This document shows, piece by piece, positions 43,559-52,952 of a stretch of DNA of 64,000 nt; the first letter of the stretch is position 1; every line of letters begins with the position of its first letter. Source of the stretch: Kribbella pratensis. Lineage in GTDB: Bacteria; Actinomycetota; Actinomycetes; Propionibacteriales; Kribbellaceae. A program made the position numbers and the translations under genes. The notes beneath the pieces are model-generated. The model had not been told where the DNA came from. It saw nothing but the letters and a program-made list of their open reading frames with translations, and searched no databases. The stretch is from assembly GCF_004365355.1 (NCBI RefSeq), contig NZ_SODP01000001.1, forward strand, positions 875,473 through 939,472, given 5' to 3'.

Positions 43559-44212
43559 CTAACGCCCGAGGATGCCCTGTTCGTAGCCTTTGGCGACGGC
43601 CGCGGCCCGGTCGGTGACGCCGAGCTTGGTGAAGATGTGGCTGAGGTGTGTCTTCACCGTCGCCTCGCTGATGAAGAGCTCGCGGGCGATGTCGCGGTTC
43701 GGCGTACCCTTCGCGACCAGCTCCAGAACCTGCCGTTCGCGCGCGGCGAGCGGGCTCGGTGCCGGCGTACGGACCGCCGTCACGAGCCGTGAAGCGACAG
43801 CGGGGGAGAGCACCGTGCGGCCTTCGGCCGCTTGGCGGACGGCGTTGAACAGGTCGTCCTGCGGTGCGTCCTTCAGCAGGTAACCGGTCGCCCCGGCCTC
43901 GATCGCCGGCAGCGTGTCGGTGTCGGTGTCCCAGGTGGTGAGGACCAGCACCTTCGAGCGAATACCGCGTCGGGTCAGCTCGGTGATGGCGTCGAGCCCG
44001 CCACCGCCGGGCATCCGCAGATCCATCAGGATCACGTCCGGGTCGAGGTCCGCGGCCAGCTCGACCGCCTCCACACCGTTCGAGGCCTCGCCGAGCACAG
44101 TGAAGCCGGGGACGGCCTCGAACATGCCGCGCAGGCCGTTGCGGACCACCGGATGGTCGTCGACCAGGATCAGCGAGATCCCGGGAGTGGCGTCATGCAG
44201 GTTGTCAGGCAT
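43559..44212 (-). CDS. NarL/LuxR-type response regulator
   Basis: 217 aa from ATG at 44212. Receiver domain (about 10-125) with VDDHP, phospho-acceptor Asp in VILMDLRMPGGGG, and LLKDAP. C-terminal LuxR helix-turn-helix (about 150-210; LAARERQVLELVAKG...ISEATVKTHLSHIFTKLGV). It overlaps the sensor kinase gene by 8 bp. The order kinase-regulator downstream of an ABC exporter suggests it controls that exporter. Confidence 0.93.
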   Translation of the reverse strand: MPDNLHDATPGISLILVDDHPVVRNGLRGMFEAVPGFTVLGEASNGVEAVELAADLDPDVILMDLRMPGGGGLDAITELTRRGIRSKVLVLTTWDTDTDTLPAIEAGATGYLLKDAPQDDLFNAVRQAAEGRTVLSPAVASRLVTAVRTPAPSPLAARERQVLELVAKGTPNRDIARELFISEATVKTHLSHIFTKLGVTDRAAAVAKGYEQGILGR

Positions 44213-45458
44213 GGGGCACCAACGGTACGCGAGCCGACACCGCCGTGCCGAAGCCTGGTTCGGCCTCGACGGTGAGCGATCCGGCGATGCGCTCGGCACG
44301 GGCCCGCATGCCGTCGAGGCCGAAGCCGCCGGTGTGGGTGCGGGCGGGGAGCGACATCGGGTCGAACCCCTTGCCGTCGTCGCGGACGTCCAACGTGACC
44401 TCGCTGTCCATGAAGCTGAGCGTGACGCCGGCCCGGGTGGCCGCGGCGTGCTTCGCGACGTTCGCCAGCGCCTCCTGGGTGATGCGAAGGATCGTCGCCG
44501 AGATCTCCCCGTGCAGGTGCTGCGGGGTCCCGGTGACGGTGAACTCGGCCCGTACGTCGGTGCGCTCGGACCACTGCTCGACGATCTTCCGCAGCGCTTC
44601 GGGGAGACCGTCGTTCGACAGGCCGACCGGGGCGAGGTTGTGGACCGAACGTCGCGCCTCGCCGAGGCTGTGCCGGGCCAGGTCGGTCGCGAGGCCCACG
44701 TGGTCCTTGACCGTCGCCGGGTCGGAGGTGTTCGCGACGACCTGGAGCTGGGCGATGATGCCGGTCAGACCCTGCGCGATCGTGTCGTGGATCTCCGCGG
44801 CCAGCCGGCGACGTTCGTCCGCGATACCGGCCTCGCGGGCCTGGACCAGCAGCTGTGCCTGCAACGCCGCGTTCTCGTCGTGTGCCTGCTGGAGCTCGGC
44901 GATCGTGGCAGCCCGCGCTCGGGACCGCTGCTCCTCCTGGTCGGCGAAGTGTTTAGCGACCGTCAGCAGCGCATTGTTGGCGATCAACAGGCCCGCGAAC
45001 ACCAGCCAGCGTGCGGTGTCGTGCACCGGGATGCCACTGGCCTGCGCTGCGGAGATCGGGACGGAGCAGGCGAACAGAGCGAACCGCCTGGCCCGCCGCC
45101 CCGGGATCCTCTCGTCGGCGTCGTAGTAACCCGCCGCGGCGTAGAACGCGAAGAAGCCGTTCAGCAGGGTGAGCGCGAAGCCGATCGCCCAGCGCAGCAC
45201 GTAGTACGTGATCGACAACCGGCTCGGAACCGTTTGGCGCCAGCCGATCCGGCTCCAGCACAGCTCCACCACCAGAGCAGACGCCACCAGGATCGCGGCC
45301 ACGGTGCGTTGGTCGTTGAACGGCGTGATCAGGCCGGCTGTCACCAAGGCCAGGAAGGTGCTCAGGGCGAGCAGGAAGTACGGCGCCCAGCGGCGGAAGA
45401 CTTCCTGCCGCCGGTCGAGAACGTCCCCAGCCGCCGTGGTCACCGTCCCAGTTTGCAT
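44205..45458 (-). CDS. Sensor histidine kinase (NarL partner, HisKA_3)
   Basis: 417 aa from ATG at 45458. About five N-terminal helices form a membrane sensor, then a coiled coil (about 185-215), the HisKA_3 phospho-acceptor RRRLAAEIHDTIAQGLTGII and an ATPase domain with ITQEALANVAKHA, DVRDDGKGFD and GFGLDGMRARA. It lies 10 bp after the ABC permease gene. Its partner overlaps its 3' end. Confidence 0.93.
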   Translation of the reverse strand: MQTGTVTTAAGDVLDRRQEVFRRWAPYFLLALSTFLALVTAGLITPFNDQRTVAAILVASALVVELCWSRIGWRQTVPSRLSITYYVLRWAIGFALTLLNGFFAFYAAAGYYDADERIPGRRARRFALFACSVPISAAQASGIPVHDTARWLVFAGLLIANNALLTVAKHFADQEEQRSRARAATIAELQQAHDENAALQAQLLVQAREAGIADERRRLAAEIHDTIAQGLTGIIAQLQVVANTSDPATVKDHVGLATDLARHSLGEARRSVHNLAPVGLSNDGLPEALRKIVEQWSERTDVRAEFTVTGTPQHLHGEISATILRITQEALANVAKHAAATRAGVTLSFMDSEVTLDVRDDGKGFDPMSLPARTHTGGFGLDGMRARAERIAGSLTVEAEPGFGTAVSARVPLVPHA

Positions 45459-45468
45459 GACGTGCCGA

Positions 45469-46245
45469 TCATTCCCAGCGGAACCACTTGGCGGCGGCCG
45501 CGGACAGGAGCACAGCCCAGACCGCCAGCACGCCGAGGTGCGACCAGGACGGCCAGTCGCCGGCCGCTGCCTGACCGAGTGCGCGAGCCGCGGCACCGAA
45601 GGGAGTCAGCTCGACGATCTGACGCAGTACGTGCGGCATGGACTGGACCGGCAGCCAGACGCCCGCGCAGAACATGCTCGGGAAGAACACGGCCGAGCCG
45701 ATCGCGGTGGCGATCTTCGCGGTGCGGGCGAGCGCCGACACCAGTGCTCCGAGTGCCAGAGCAGCGGCTGCCGCGAGGAGCAACGCCAGCGCATAGCCGG
45801 CCGCCTGCTTCGGCAGCCGGACGTCGAATGCGAGCCGGCCGATCGTCAGGCAGACGAGCGCCGACACGATCGCGGCCGCACCGTTCAGTCCCATCTGCGC
45901 GGTCAGCAACGCGGACGGCTTGACCGGGGTCGCCGACATCCGGCGCAGGATGCCGCGTTCGCGGTACCCGGTGATGATCGGCGGCATCGTCTGCAGACCG
46001 GTCACGATCAGCGCGACCAGGACGAGGATCGGCACGTACAGGTCGATGATCCGCAGCCCGCCGAGGCCGGGGTCGACCTTGCGGAACGACGGGATGCTGC
46101 CCAGGATCACCAGCAGCAGCGGCGGGAATCCGAGGATCCAGAACAAGGTCCCGGGCTCCCGGCGGAACAGCCGGGCCTCGGCCCGCAGTACGGCGGCCCG
46201 GGGTGACGTGCGGCGTACCGGCGCGGTGGTGGCGGTGGCGCTCAT
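45469..46245 (-). CDS. ABC-2-type transporter permease
   Basis: 258 aa, six helices, ABC-2 membrane domain (LRAEARLFRREPGTLFWILGFPPLL at the start; MPPIITGYRERGILRRMSATPV at the cytoplasmic loop). The ATG overlaps the ATPase stop (ATGA). Together they form an exporter, often for drugs or lipids, with the two-component genes downstream as in BceAB/daunorubicin-type sets. Substrate unknown. Confidence 0.9.
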   Translation of the reverse strand: MSATATTAPVRRTSPRAAVLRAEARLFRREPGTLFWILGFPPLLLVILGSIPSFRKVDPGLGGLRIIDLYVPILVLVALIVTGLQTMPPIITGYRERGILRRMSATPVKPSALLTAQMGLNGAAAIVSALVCLTIGRLAFDVRLPKQAAGYALALLLAAAAALALGALVSALARTAKIATAIGSAVFFPSMFCAGVWLPVQSMPHVLRQIVELTPFGAAARALGQAAAGDWPSWSHLGVLAVWAVLLSAAAAKWFRWE

Positions 46246-47156
46246 CGGGTGGCTCCTGTCAGATCAAGGAACGCGTCGTCGAGGGTGGCATCGGTGACGC
46301 GAAGCTGGTGGGCGGTGATGCGGTGGCGGGCGAGCAGCGACAGGACGGCGGTCACGGTCTCGTCGGTGCCGCCGAGCGTGATCCGGCCGTCCTTCTCCTC
46401 GATCGACCCGACTGCGGGCAGCGCGGCCAGCTCGGCGTCGTCCAGCGGAGCCGAAGGGGTGAAGGAGATGATGGTCGATTCCGCCGTACGGCTGATCAGA
46501 CCTTGAGGTGTGTCGAGCGCGGTGATCTTGCCCTTGTCGATGACCGCGATCCGGTCACACAGCCGCTGGGCTTCCTCCATGAAGTGCGTGACCAGGAGGA
46601 CGGTGACGCCGCGGGCGCGGACATCCTCGACGACCTCCCAGGTGTCGCGACGAGCGCGCGGGTCGAGGCCGGTGGTCAACTCGTCGAGTACGACGACGCG
46701 CGGGTTGCCGATCAGCGCGAGTGCGATGAACAGCCGTTGCTTCTGGCCACCACTGAGTACGCCGAACCGAGACGTCAGCTGATCCGTCAGGCCGAGCCGC
46801 TCGGCCAGCGGCCGCCAGTCGGCCGGGTGCGGGTACAAGGCGGCGTACAGCTCGAGGGCCTCGCGCACGGTGAGCTTGGCCTGCAGCTCGCTCTCCTGGA
46901 GCTGCGCGCCGAGCACCTGGGTGACGGCCGCGTGGTCGGCGACCGGGTCGAGCCCGGCGACGCGGACCAGGCCGCTGTCAGGGACGCGCAGGCCCTCGAT
47001 GCATTCGACCGTGGTGGTCTTGCCGGCGCCGTTCGGGCCGAGGATCCCGAAGATCTCGCCCTCGTCGACGGTGAAGGACAGGTCGTCGACGACGGCGCGG
47101 CCGCCGTACGACTTCCGCAGGTTGCCGACTTCGACGATCGGCCTGTTCGTGGTCAT
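46242..47156 (-). CDS. ABC transporter ATP-binding protein (DrrA-like)
   Basis: 304 aa from ATG at 47156. Walker A GPNGAGKTTT, signature LSGGQKQRL, Walker B VVVLDELTTGLDP, switch His in LLVTHFMEEA. The C-terminal extension (about 225-304) is DrrA-like. It leads a four-gene operon: ATPase, permease, kinase, regulator. Confidence 0.93.
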   Translation of the reverse strand: MTTNRPIVEVGNLRKSYGGRAVVDDLSFTVDEGEIFGILGPNGAGKTTTVECIEGLRVPDSGLVRVAGLDPVADHAAVTQVLGAQLQESELQAKLTVREALELYAALYPHPADWRPLAERLGLTDQLTSRFGVLSGGQKQRLFIALALIGNPRVVVLDELTTGLDPRARRDTWEVVEDVRARGVTVLLVTHFMEEAQRLCDRIAVIDKGKITALDTPQGLISRTAESTIISFTPSAPLDDAELAALPAVGSIEEKDGRITLGGTDETVTAVLSLLARHRITAHQLRVTDATLDDAFLDLTGATR

Positions 47157-47358
47157 ACCTCGAGCTTCGCCGACCAACCACCCCACGGGCATCGCCCAAC
47201 AAGCTCGAGCCAGGATCAGCCAAATGGCTGATGCCGCCCTACAACCGGGACTCGACCCGGGGAACCTGACGCGATGGTGGGGTGCGCGCGTTCGACTTGT
47301 AAATAAGGGGTTTCGCCGGTTGGGCCGATTTGGCAGGGCGAGCGTCAAGCAGCTAGAA

Positions 47359-47374
47359 TCGAACGTATGTTCGA
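47359..47374 (+). promoter_or_regulatory. Perfect SOS (LexA) box over the start codon of the DUF222-HNH gene
   Basis: TCGAACGTATGTTCGA: the mycobacterial/actinobacterial LexA consensus TCGAAC-N4-GTTCGA with no mismatch. The ATG at 47367-47369 is inside it, and TAGAAT (47354-47359) is the -10, seven bases before the ATG. LexA would block both polymerase and a leaderless start. Confidence 0.9.
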
Positions 47375-49232
47375 GAATGATCTGGAGGAGCTGTCGACGG
47401 CCGACCTGTTGGAGTCGGCCGCCGAGAACCGCGCGCTGGCCAACCGGGCCGACGCGCGGCTGTTGCAGCACGCTCAGATCTATGCCGACCGGTTCCATCC
47501 GTCGGTTTGTGGCGTCCGGCCTGGTCGCCGGTTGGCCGATGGGCGGGAGCGGGCCGTGGTGCTGGGTGGTGAGGGCTGTCCGGAGATCGCGGAGTTCGCG
47601 ATCGCCGAGTTCGGTGTGATGCTCGCGATCTCGCCGAGGGTGGCAGCTGGGCTCCTCGGCGAGGCGTTGGCGTTGCGGCACCGGCTCCCGTTCACCTGGG
47701 CCCGCGTACTGGCTGGTGACGCCACTCCCTGGAAGGCACGCCAGCTCGCCTCGCTGTGCTTGAAGCTGTCTGAGGACGCCGCCCGGTACGTCGATCGTCG
47801 TGTCGCGCCGTTGATCGATGCGATCACGCCGTACCGGCTGGACAAGATCATCCGCGCCGCGAAGGCCCACGCCGACCCTGACCTGGCCCGCGCCGAGGCC
47901 GCCGAGGCTGCTGGTGAGCGGGGCGTGTTCGTCGGGCGCAGCGACGACCACGGCAACAAGACCCTGTATGTCAAGGCTCCGGCCGGTGCGGTGATCCGCC
48001 ACGATGCGACCATCGCCGCGATCGCCGAGGCCCTGAAGACCTTTGGCGATACCCGCCAGGTGCAGCACCGCCGCGCCGACGCCATCGGCATCATCGCCGA
48101 CCCGCGCTTCACCCAAGAACTCCTGACCCAAGCCCGCAACCACCCAGCCCCCGAGCGCCCAACGGATGCCACCGTCGCAGATGAGGTGGGTGTTTCTTCT
48201 CCGAGCACCGACCGACGTAGTACTGCGATGCGCCCGCCAACCCCGCGACACGACACCCCGAACGCAAACGAGGCCGACCAACCGGAGGACTGCCGGCCCG
48301 CTCGTCGCCGACTGGAAGGGGATGACAAGGCCGACCGTGGAGCCAACCGTGGATCCGTCGGTGGATCCGTCCGTGGATCGGTCGGTGGATCCGTCAACAG
48401 GACGGCGGGCCTGAGCGCAGGCGACGGGTCGGACCACAGCAGCCTCTCCCCGTCAGGCGATCTACTCGAGCCGCCGCGCGATCCGTTCGTGGACGGCTCC
48501 GAGCCGCGTGAGCCGGATCCGCCGGCTGACCCCTTCGACAGTCGGGCCATGAGCTACGTTCCTGGTCCGCGGACAGAACCCGATCCAGGGCTCCCGATGG
48601 ATCCCGCGGCTCAACGGGCACTCGACGCTCGCCTCGCCCAGATCAAGCAGGCGGCCTACACCCGTCCCACGACCTCGGCAAGACAGGTGCGTCCCGGGCA
48701 CACCGAGGTCTTCGTCCACCTGACTGACCACACCCTTGCCACCGGCAACGGTGTCCTGCGCGCCGAAGGGATCGGCCCGCTGCTCGCCGACCAACTCACC
48801 GAACTCGTCGGCCACGCGCCGTACACCGTCAAACCGGTGATCGACCTCAACGACGCCGTCAGCGCCGACGCCTACGAGATCCCCAGCCGGATCCGCGAAC
48901 GTGTCCGGCTCACCTACCCCGTCGAACTGTTCCCGTACGGCACCCGCGAAACCCACCGCACCATCGACCTCGACCACATCGAGCCCTACGACCCGTACGG
49001 CCCCGCCGGCCAAACCAGCACTCGCAACCTCGCCCCGCTCAGCCGTTTCGCCCACCGGGTAAAGACCCATGCCACCGGCTGGAACGTCCGCCGCGTCGAC
49101 ACCAAAACCCTGGAGTGGACCACACCCCACGGGTTCACCTTCCGAGTCGACCCCACCGGCACCCACCGCCTACCTAACTCCACGACCAACAGCCGATCTG
49201 AGCTAGATGTACAGCCCAGGGGGGTTGGTTAG
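47367..49232 (+). CDS. DUF222 / HNH-domain protein (13E12-repeat-like), SOS controlled
   Basis: 621 aa. N-terminal DUF222 region (about 1-270, with LLGEALALRHRLPFTWARVLAG), a disordered middle with GSVGGSVRGSVGGSV (12-bp DNA repeats at about 48350-48400), then DUF222 C-terminal parts (HTEVFVHLTDHTL) and an HNH-like end: IDLDHIEPYDP, TSTRNLAPLSRFAHRVKT. Compared with the 9602 gene the HNH lacks the paired cysteines. The ATG lies within an exact LexA box. M. tuberculosis 13E12 genes are, as I recall, also SOS linked. Confidence 0.9.
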   Translation: MFENDLEELSTADLLESAAENRALANRADARLLQHAQIYADRFHPSVCGVRPGRRLADGRERAVVLGGEGCPEIAEFAIAEFGVMLAISPRVAAGLLGEALALRHRLPFTWARVLAGDATPWKARQLASLCLKLSEDAARYVDRRVAPLIDAITPYRLDKIIRAAKAHADPDLARAEAAEAAGERGVFVGRSDDHGNKTLYVKAPAGAVIRHDATIAAIAEALKTFGDTRQVQHRRADAIGIIADPRFTQELLTQARNHPAPERPTDATVADEVGVSSPSTDRRSTAMRPPTPRHDTPNANEADQPEDCRPARRRLEGDDKADRGANRGSVGGSVRGSVGGSVNRTAGLSAGDGSDHSSLSPSGDLLEPPRDPFVDGSEPREPDPPADPFDSRAMSYVPGPRTEPDPGLPMDPAAQRALDARLAQIKQAAYTRPTTSARQVRPGHTEVFVHLTDHTLATGNGVLRAEGIGPLLADQLTELVGHAPYTVKPVIDLNDAVSADAYEIPSRIRERVRLTYPVELFPYGTRETHRTIDLDHIEPYDPYGPAGQTSTRNLAPLSRFAHRVKTHATGWNVRRVDTKTLEWTTPHGFTFRVDPTGTHRLPNSTTNSRSELDVQPRGVG

Positions 49233-49254
49233 GCGGTGATGGTTGCCGTGAGCA

Positions 49255-49562
49255 GAGCACCACGGTGTCCATCGTCTTCTGGTCGGGGGACAGCTCTTCG
49301 TCGAGAGCGACGACCCGCTTGGCCAGGCGCACGGCCTCGGCGAGTCTCGGTCCGAGGTCGACGCCCCGAACGAGCGCAGTCAGCGCGTTCACGGCAGCCG
49401 TGAACGCGCTGGTCATCTGGTCCCTGGCCGCCACCAGGACACGCAGTGCAGCACGTTCCCCGTCGCCGTGGCGCGGACGTCGCAGCTGGTTTCGCCCAGC
49501 GGCAGCGCGGCTTCGGCGATTCGGCGAGCGTCCAGAGGATCGGATTTGCCGAGCCGGCCGTC
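49255..49562 (-). pseudogene. IS110-family transposase remnant
   Basis: Minus-strand fragments GKSDPLDARRIAEAALPLGE and, after a frameshift, RHGDGERAALRVLVAARDQM through VNALTALVRGVDLG and AVRLAKRVVALDEEL, all typical of the IS110 N-terminal DEDD region. An internal deletion removes the segment between VDLG and the next Arg/Leu helix. No intact transposase or ends are visible. Non-functional. Confidence 0.7.
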
Positions 49563-50015
49563 GGCGAGGGTCCGGTGGATCTTCCGATTTTGCCGTTAGG
49601 CCGAGCCGTTGTCGGACAAGGCTCGGTGGATGGTGATGTCGCGGTCGGTGAACCAAGTGACCACGTTCGCGCAGTACGCGGTTGCGGCGGTCCGGTACCT
49701 CAGGCTTTGTGCACGGTCGATGCCGGTACGCCGGTCTGGTTGGCGAGTTGTACCGAGCCGGTGCAGGCGACGCAGGCTGACGATCCGGCGTACGACGTGC
49801 GGCGGTGTACGGCTCGGTTGGTGGCGTGGACGAGATGGCCGCTCCCATATACCGGTCTCACCGAGCTCGCGGTAGCGCTCAGTCCGCCGGTTCGTGGTCG
49901 GCCACGCCGCCTGGAAAGCTCCGCGGCCTGCGCCACTGGCCAGCCGTCATCCATCACCGGAGGCGCCAGCCGCAAACGGGTGCGAGGAAGTCAAAGCAGC
50001 GGTGGCGTGGGACAC
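49563..50015 (-). pseudogene. IS481-family transposase remnant fused to the IS110 fragment
   Basis: From GTG at 50015 the frame begins MSHATAALT, then a frameshift gives RLRLAPPVMDDGWPVAQAAE; another frame gives RTPPHVVRRIVSLRRLHRLG and VQLANQTGVPASTVHKA; finally FTDRDITIHRALSDNGSA then KIHRTLADG, which runs into IS110 sequence near 49560. The central catalytic part is deleted. Frameshifts and the stop in NGSA make it dead. The 150 bp after 50015 hold nothing else recognisable. Confidence 0.65.
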
Positions 50016-50169
50016 GAAGACCTGCTCGCCGTTCGACAGGTTCCTAGACAGCTCCGCTCCACGCCGGGAGGTCCTCACCCATCAACGAAACCTTGGTCCA
50101 CCACTGAACCGGCCACCGCTCTATGCTTCTTTGTTTTCTTGCCTTCAGTTTCCTCGCGCTCGCGGCCGA

Positions 50170-51960
50170 CTACTTCGCGTAGAGGGCCTCGACGTCGGCG
50201 CCGTGCTTTTCCATAACGATGTGCCGGCGGAGCGAGAGCTTGAGCGACAGCTCGCCGCTCTCCTGGGTCCAGTCGATCGGCAGGATCGAGAACTTCTTGA
50301 TCGCCTCGGCGTGCGAGACCGAGGCGTTGGCCTCGTCGATCGCCTTCTGGAACTCGGCGATCAGGTCCGCGTCCTGGGTCAGCTCGGCCGGGTCGGTCGG
50401 CTTCCCGCGCTCGGACGCCCACGGGACGATCGTCTCGGGGTCGATCGTGATCAGCGCGGCGATGAACGGCTTGCCGTCGCCGACCACCATGCACTGGCTG
50501 ACCAGCGGGTGCAGCCGGATCTGGTCCTCGAGCAGCGTCGGCGCGACGTTCTTGCCGCCGGCCGTCACCAGGATCTCCTTCTTCCGGCCGGTGATCTTGA
50601 TGAACCCGTCGACGTCGAACTCGCCCAGGTCGCCGGTGTGGAACCAGCCGTCGGCGTCGATCGCGGCCGCGGTCGCCTCGTCGTTCTTCCAGTAGCCCTG
50701 CATCACCTGGCCGCCCTTGAATAGCAGCTCACCGTCGTCCGCGACGGCGACCGTCACACCGGGAAGCGGCCGGCCGACGGTGCCGATCCGGATGTCGTCG
50801 GGCAGGTTCACCGCGACGGCAGCGGTGGTCTCGGTCAGGCCGTAGCCCTCCAGGACCGGTACGCCGATCCCGCGGAAGAAGTGACCGAGCCGGTCGCCGA
50901 GGGGCGCGCCGCCGGAGACGGCGTACTGCACCTGGCCGCCGAGGACCGCCCGCAGCTTGCTGTAGACGAGCCGGTCGAACAGCATGTGCTTGGTCTTGAG
51001 GCCGAACGACGCTCCGCCCTTGTCCTGCGCCTGCGAGTACGCGATCGCGGTGTCCGCAGCGGCGTCGAAGATCTTGCCCTTGCCGTCGGAGTGCGCCTTC
51101 TGGCTGGCCGAGTTGAACACCTTCTCGAACACCCGCGGCACGCTCAGGATGAACGTCGGCTTGAACGCGCCGAGGTCCTCGACCAGGTTCTTCACGTCGG
51201 CGCTGTGGCCGACCTTGACCCGCTTCATCACGCAGCCGACCTGGATGATCCGGGCGAACACGTGCGCCAGCGGCAGGAACAGCAACGTGCTCGCGCCGGT
51301 GGTGTCGAAGAGGTTGTCGAGGATCTTGACCGCGGGGCCGAGCTCGTCGAGGAAGTTCGCGTGGCTGATCTTGCAGCCCTTCGGGCGTCCCGTCGTACCG
51401 GAGGTGTAGATCAGCGTGGCCAGGTCGTCGGCCGTGACCGCGGAGCGGCGCTTGTCGAACTCGGCGTCGCTGACGTCCTGGCCGAGCGCGGTGAGCTGGT
51501 CGACGGCGCCGGCCTCGATCTGCCAGACCTCCTGCAGCGCAGGGGCCTCGGCCCGGGCCGACTCGACGACCGCGCCGTGGGTCGCGTTCTCGACGACGGC
51601 GACGACCGCCTCGGAGTCGGAGAGGATCCACTGGATCTGCGAGGGCGAGGAGGTTTCGTAGATCGGCACGGTGACCGAGCCGATGCTCCAGATCGCGTAG
51701 TCGATCAGGGTCCACTCGTACCGCGTCGGGCTGAGCAGGGCGACCCGCTCGCCCGGCTTCACGCCGGCCGCCATCAGGCCCTTCGCGACGCCGATGACCT
51801 GCTGGGCGAACTCGACGGCGGTCACGTCCTGCCAGCCGCCGCCTGCCACCCGGCGGCTGAAGACCGCGGTGTCAGGATGGGAGGACGCGTTCGCCCACAC
51901 CGGATCGCTCAGGCTCCCGCTGGCGGGCTCGGTCACAGCAGGAACGGTGTACTCACGCAT
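50170..51960 (-). CDS. fadD15: Long-chain fatty-acid CoA ligase (FadD15-like)
   Basis: 596 aa AMP-binding enzyme that activates long-chain fatty acids with ATP and CoA. Motifs: YTSGTTGRPKG phosphate loop, EGYGLTETTA, GWFHTGDLGEFD and the C-terminal ITGRKKEILVTAGGKNVAP. Total length and the long insert match the FadD15/FAA1-type group. It has a TAGGAGA ribosome site, and it is divergent from a START-like gene; the surrounding order matches mycobacterial fadD15. Confidence 0.94.
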   Translation of the reverse strand: MREYTVPAVTEPASGSLSDPVWANASSHPDTAVFSRRVAGGGWQDVTAVEFAQQVIGVAKGLMAAGVKPGERVALLSPTRYEWTLIDYAIWSIGSVTVPIYETSSPSQIQWILSDSEAVVAVVENATHGAVVESARAEAPALQEVWQIEAGAVDQLTALGQDVSDAEFDKRRSAVTADDLATLIYTSGTTGRPKGCKISHANFLDELGPAVKILDNLFDTTGASTLLFLPLAHVFARIIQVGCVMKRVKVGHSADVKNLVEDLGAFKPTFILSVPRVFEKVFNSASQKAHSDGKGKIFDAAADTAIAYSQAQDKGGASFGLKTKHMLFDRLVYSKLRAVLGGQVQYAVSGGAPLGDRLGHFFRGIGVPVLEGYGLTETTAAVAVNLPDDIRIGTVGRPLPGVTVAVADDGELLFKGGQVMQGYWKNDEATAAAIDADGWFHTGDLGEFDVDGFIKITGRKKEILVTAGGKNVAPTLLEDQIRLHPLVSQCMVVGDGKPFIAALITIDPETIVPWASERGKPTDPAELTQDADLIAEFQKAIDEANASVSHAEAIKKFSILPIDWTQESGELSLKLSLRRHIVMEKHGADVEALYAK

Positions 51961-52068
51961 CCGCGTCGTCTCCTAGTCGGTCACGAATTGTCGACTTCCG
52001 GCGCACGCTACAGTCACCTACCCACAAGTAGCCACCTTTATGTGACCCAAGGAACTAGGTTCGAAGGC

Positions 52069-52512
52069 ATGCCCACGCTCGACATCAGTTGCGACGACCT
52101 GGTCGTTGCTGATCCAGCCTACGTCGCCGAGCGACTCGGTTCGGACACCCTCTGGCGCGAATGGTGGCCGGACCTGACCCTGACACCGTCCGAGCGACGC
52201 GGCGCGGAGGGGGTTCGCTGGGCCGTCACCGGAGCAGCCATCGGTACGGCGGAGTGGTGGCTGGAACCGGTCCGCGACGGCGTCGTCGTGCACTGGTACC
52301 TGCGCGTCGACCCGGCCCGGCCGGTCCGCGGCCGCGCCCTCGAACGGCTCAAGGAGCGGTACGTCGCGGCGTACCGGGAGCACCTGTGGCGGTTCAAGGA
52401 CGAAGCCGAAGCGGGCCGCGCGGCGGGCGAACGACGTACCTCGTCCGATCCCGCGATAGTCTCCGTTGAGGACCCCGAGACCGACACTGAGACCCGACCG
52501 GCGAAGAGGTGA
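52069..52512 (+). CDS. START-like (SRPBCC-fold) protein
   Basis: 147 aa from ATG at 52069. Polyketide-cyclase-like pattern: DISCDDLVVADPAYVAERLG, LWREWWPDL, AEWWLEPVRDGVVVHWYLRV and a long C-terminal helix ALERLKERYVAAYREHLWRFKDEAEAG. It resembles the neighbour at 52517 and its genome position fits Rv2186c from memory. Such folds bind hydrophobic ligands. First in a run of + strand genes extending to 57.5 kb. Confidence 0.72.
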   Translation: MPTLDISCDDLVVADPAYVAERLGSDTLWREWWPDLTLTPSERRGAEGVRWAVTGAAIGTAEWWLEPVRDGVVVHWYLRVDPARPVRGRALERLKERYVAAYREHLWRFKDEAEAGRAAGERRTSSDPAIVSVEDPETDTETRPAKR

Positions 52513-52516
52513 ATCG

Positions 52517-52948
52517 ATGGCGGAACAGACCACCTCGACCATCCAGGTGAACGCGAGCCCCAAAGAGATCATGGCAGTGATCGCGGACTTCGCGGCGTAC
52601 CCGGAATGGGCCGACTCGATGCGGGAGACCGAGGTGCTGTCCACCGACGAGGCCGGCCGGCCGAACAAGGTCCGTTTCAAGGTCGACGCCGGCGCGATCT
52701 CCGACGAGTACACGCTGGCCTACGTCTGGTCCCGCAACGAGGTGACCTGGACGCTGGTCGAGGCCAAGATGGTGAAGGGGATGGACGGCGCCTATGTACT
52801 GCGTGATCTCGGCGCGGAAGGCACCGAGGTGACCTACCGGCTGGCTGTCGACGTGGCGATCCCGATGATCGGCATGCTCAAGCGGAAGGCCGAGAAGGTC
52901 ATCATCGACACCGCCCTGAAGGGCCTCAAGAAGCGCGTCGAGTCCTGA
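52517..52948 (+). CDS. SRPBCC-family protein (Rv2185c/TB16.3-like)
   Basis: 143 aa from ATG at 52517 with AGAGG upstream. A helix-grip fold: TIQVNASPKEIMAVIADFAAYPEW, KVDAGAISDEYTLAYVW, TYRLAVDVAIPMIG and C-terminal helix KRKAEKVIIDTALKGLKKRV. This is the START-like neighbour of the ArsA ATPase in mycobacteria as well. It probably binds a hydrophobic ligand or lipid; function unproved. It ends 4 bp before the ArsA gene. Confidence 0.85.
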   Translation: MAEQTTSTIQVNASPKEIMAVIADFAAYPEWADSMRETEVLSTDEAGRPNKVRFKVDAGAISDEYTLAYVWSRNEVTWTLVEAKMVKGMDGAYVLRDLGAEGTEVTYRLAVDVAIPMIGMLKRKAEKVIIDTALKGLKKRVES

Positions 52949-52952
52949 TCCA

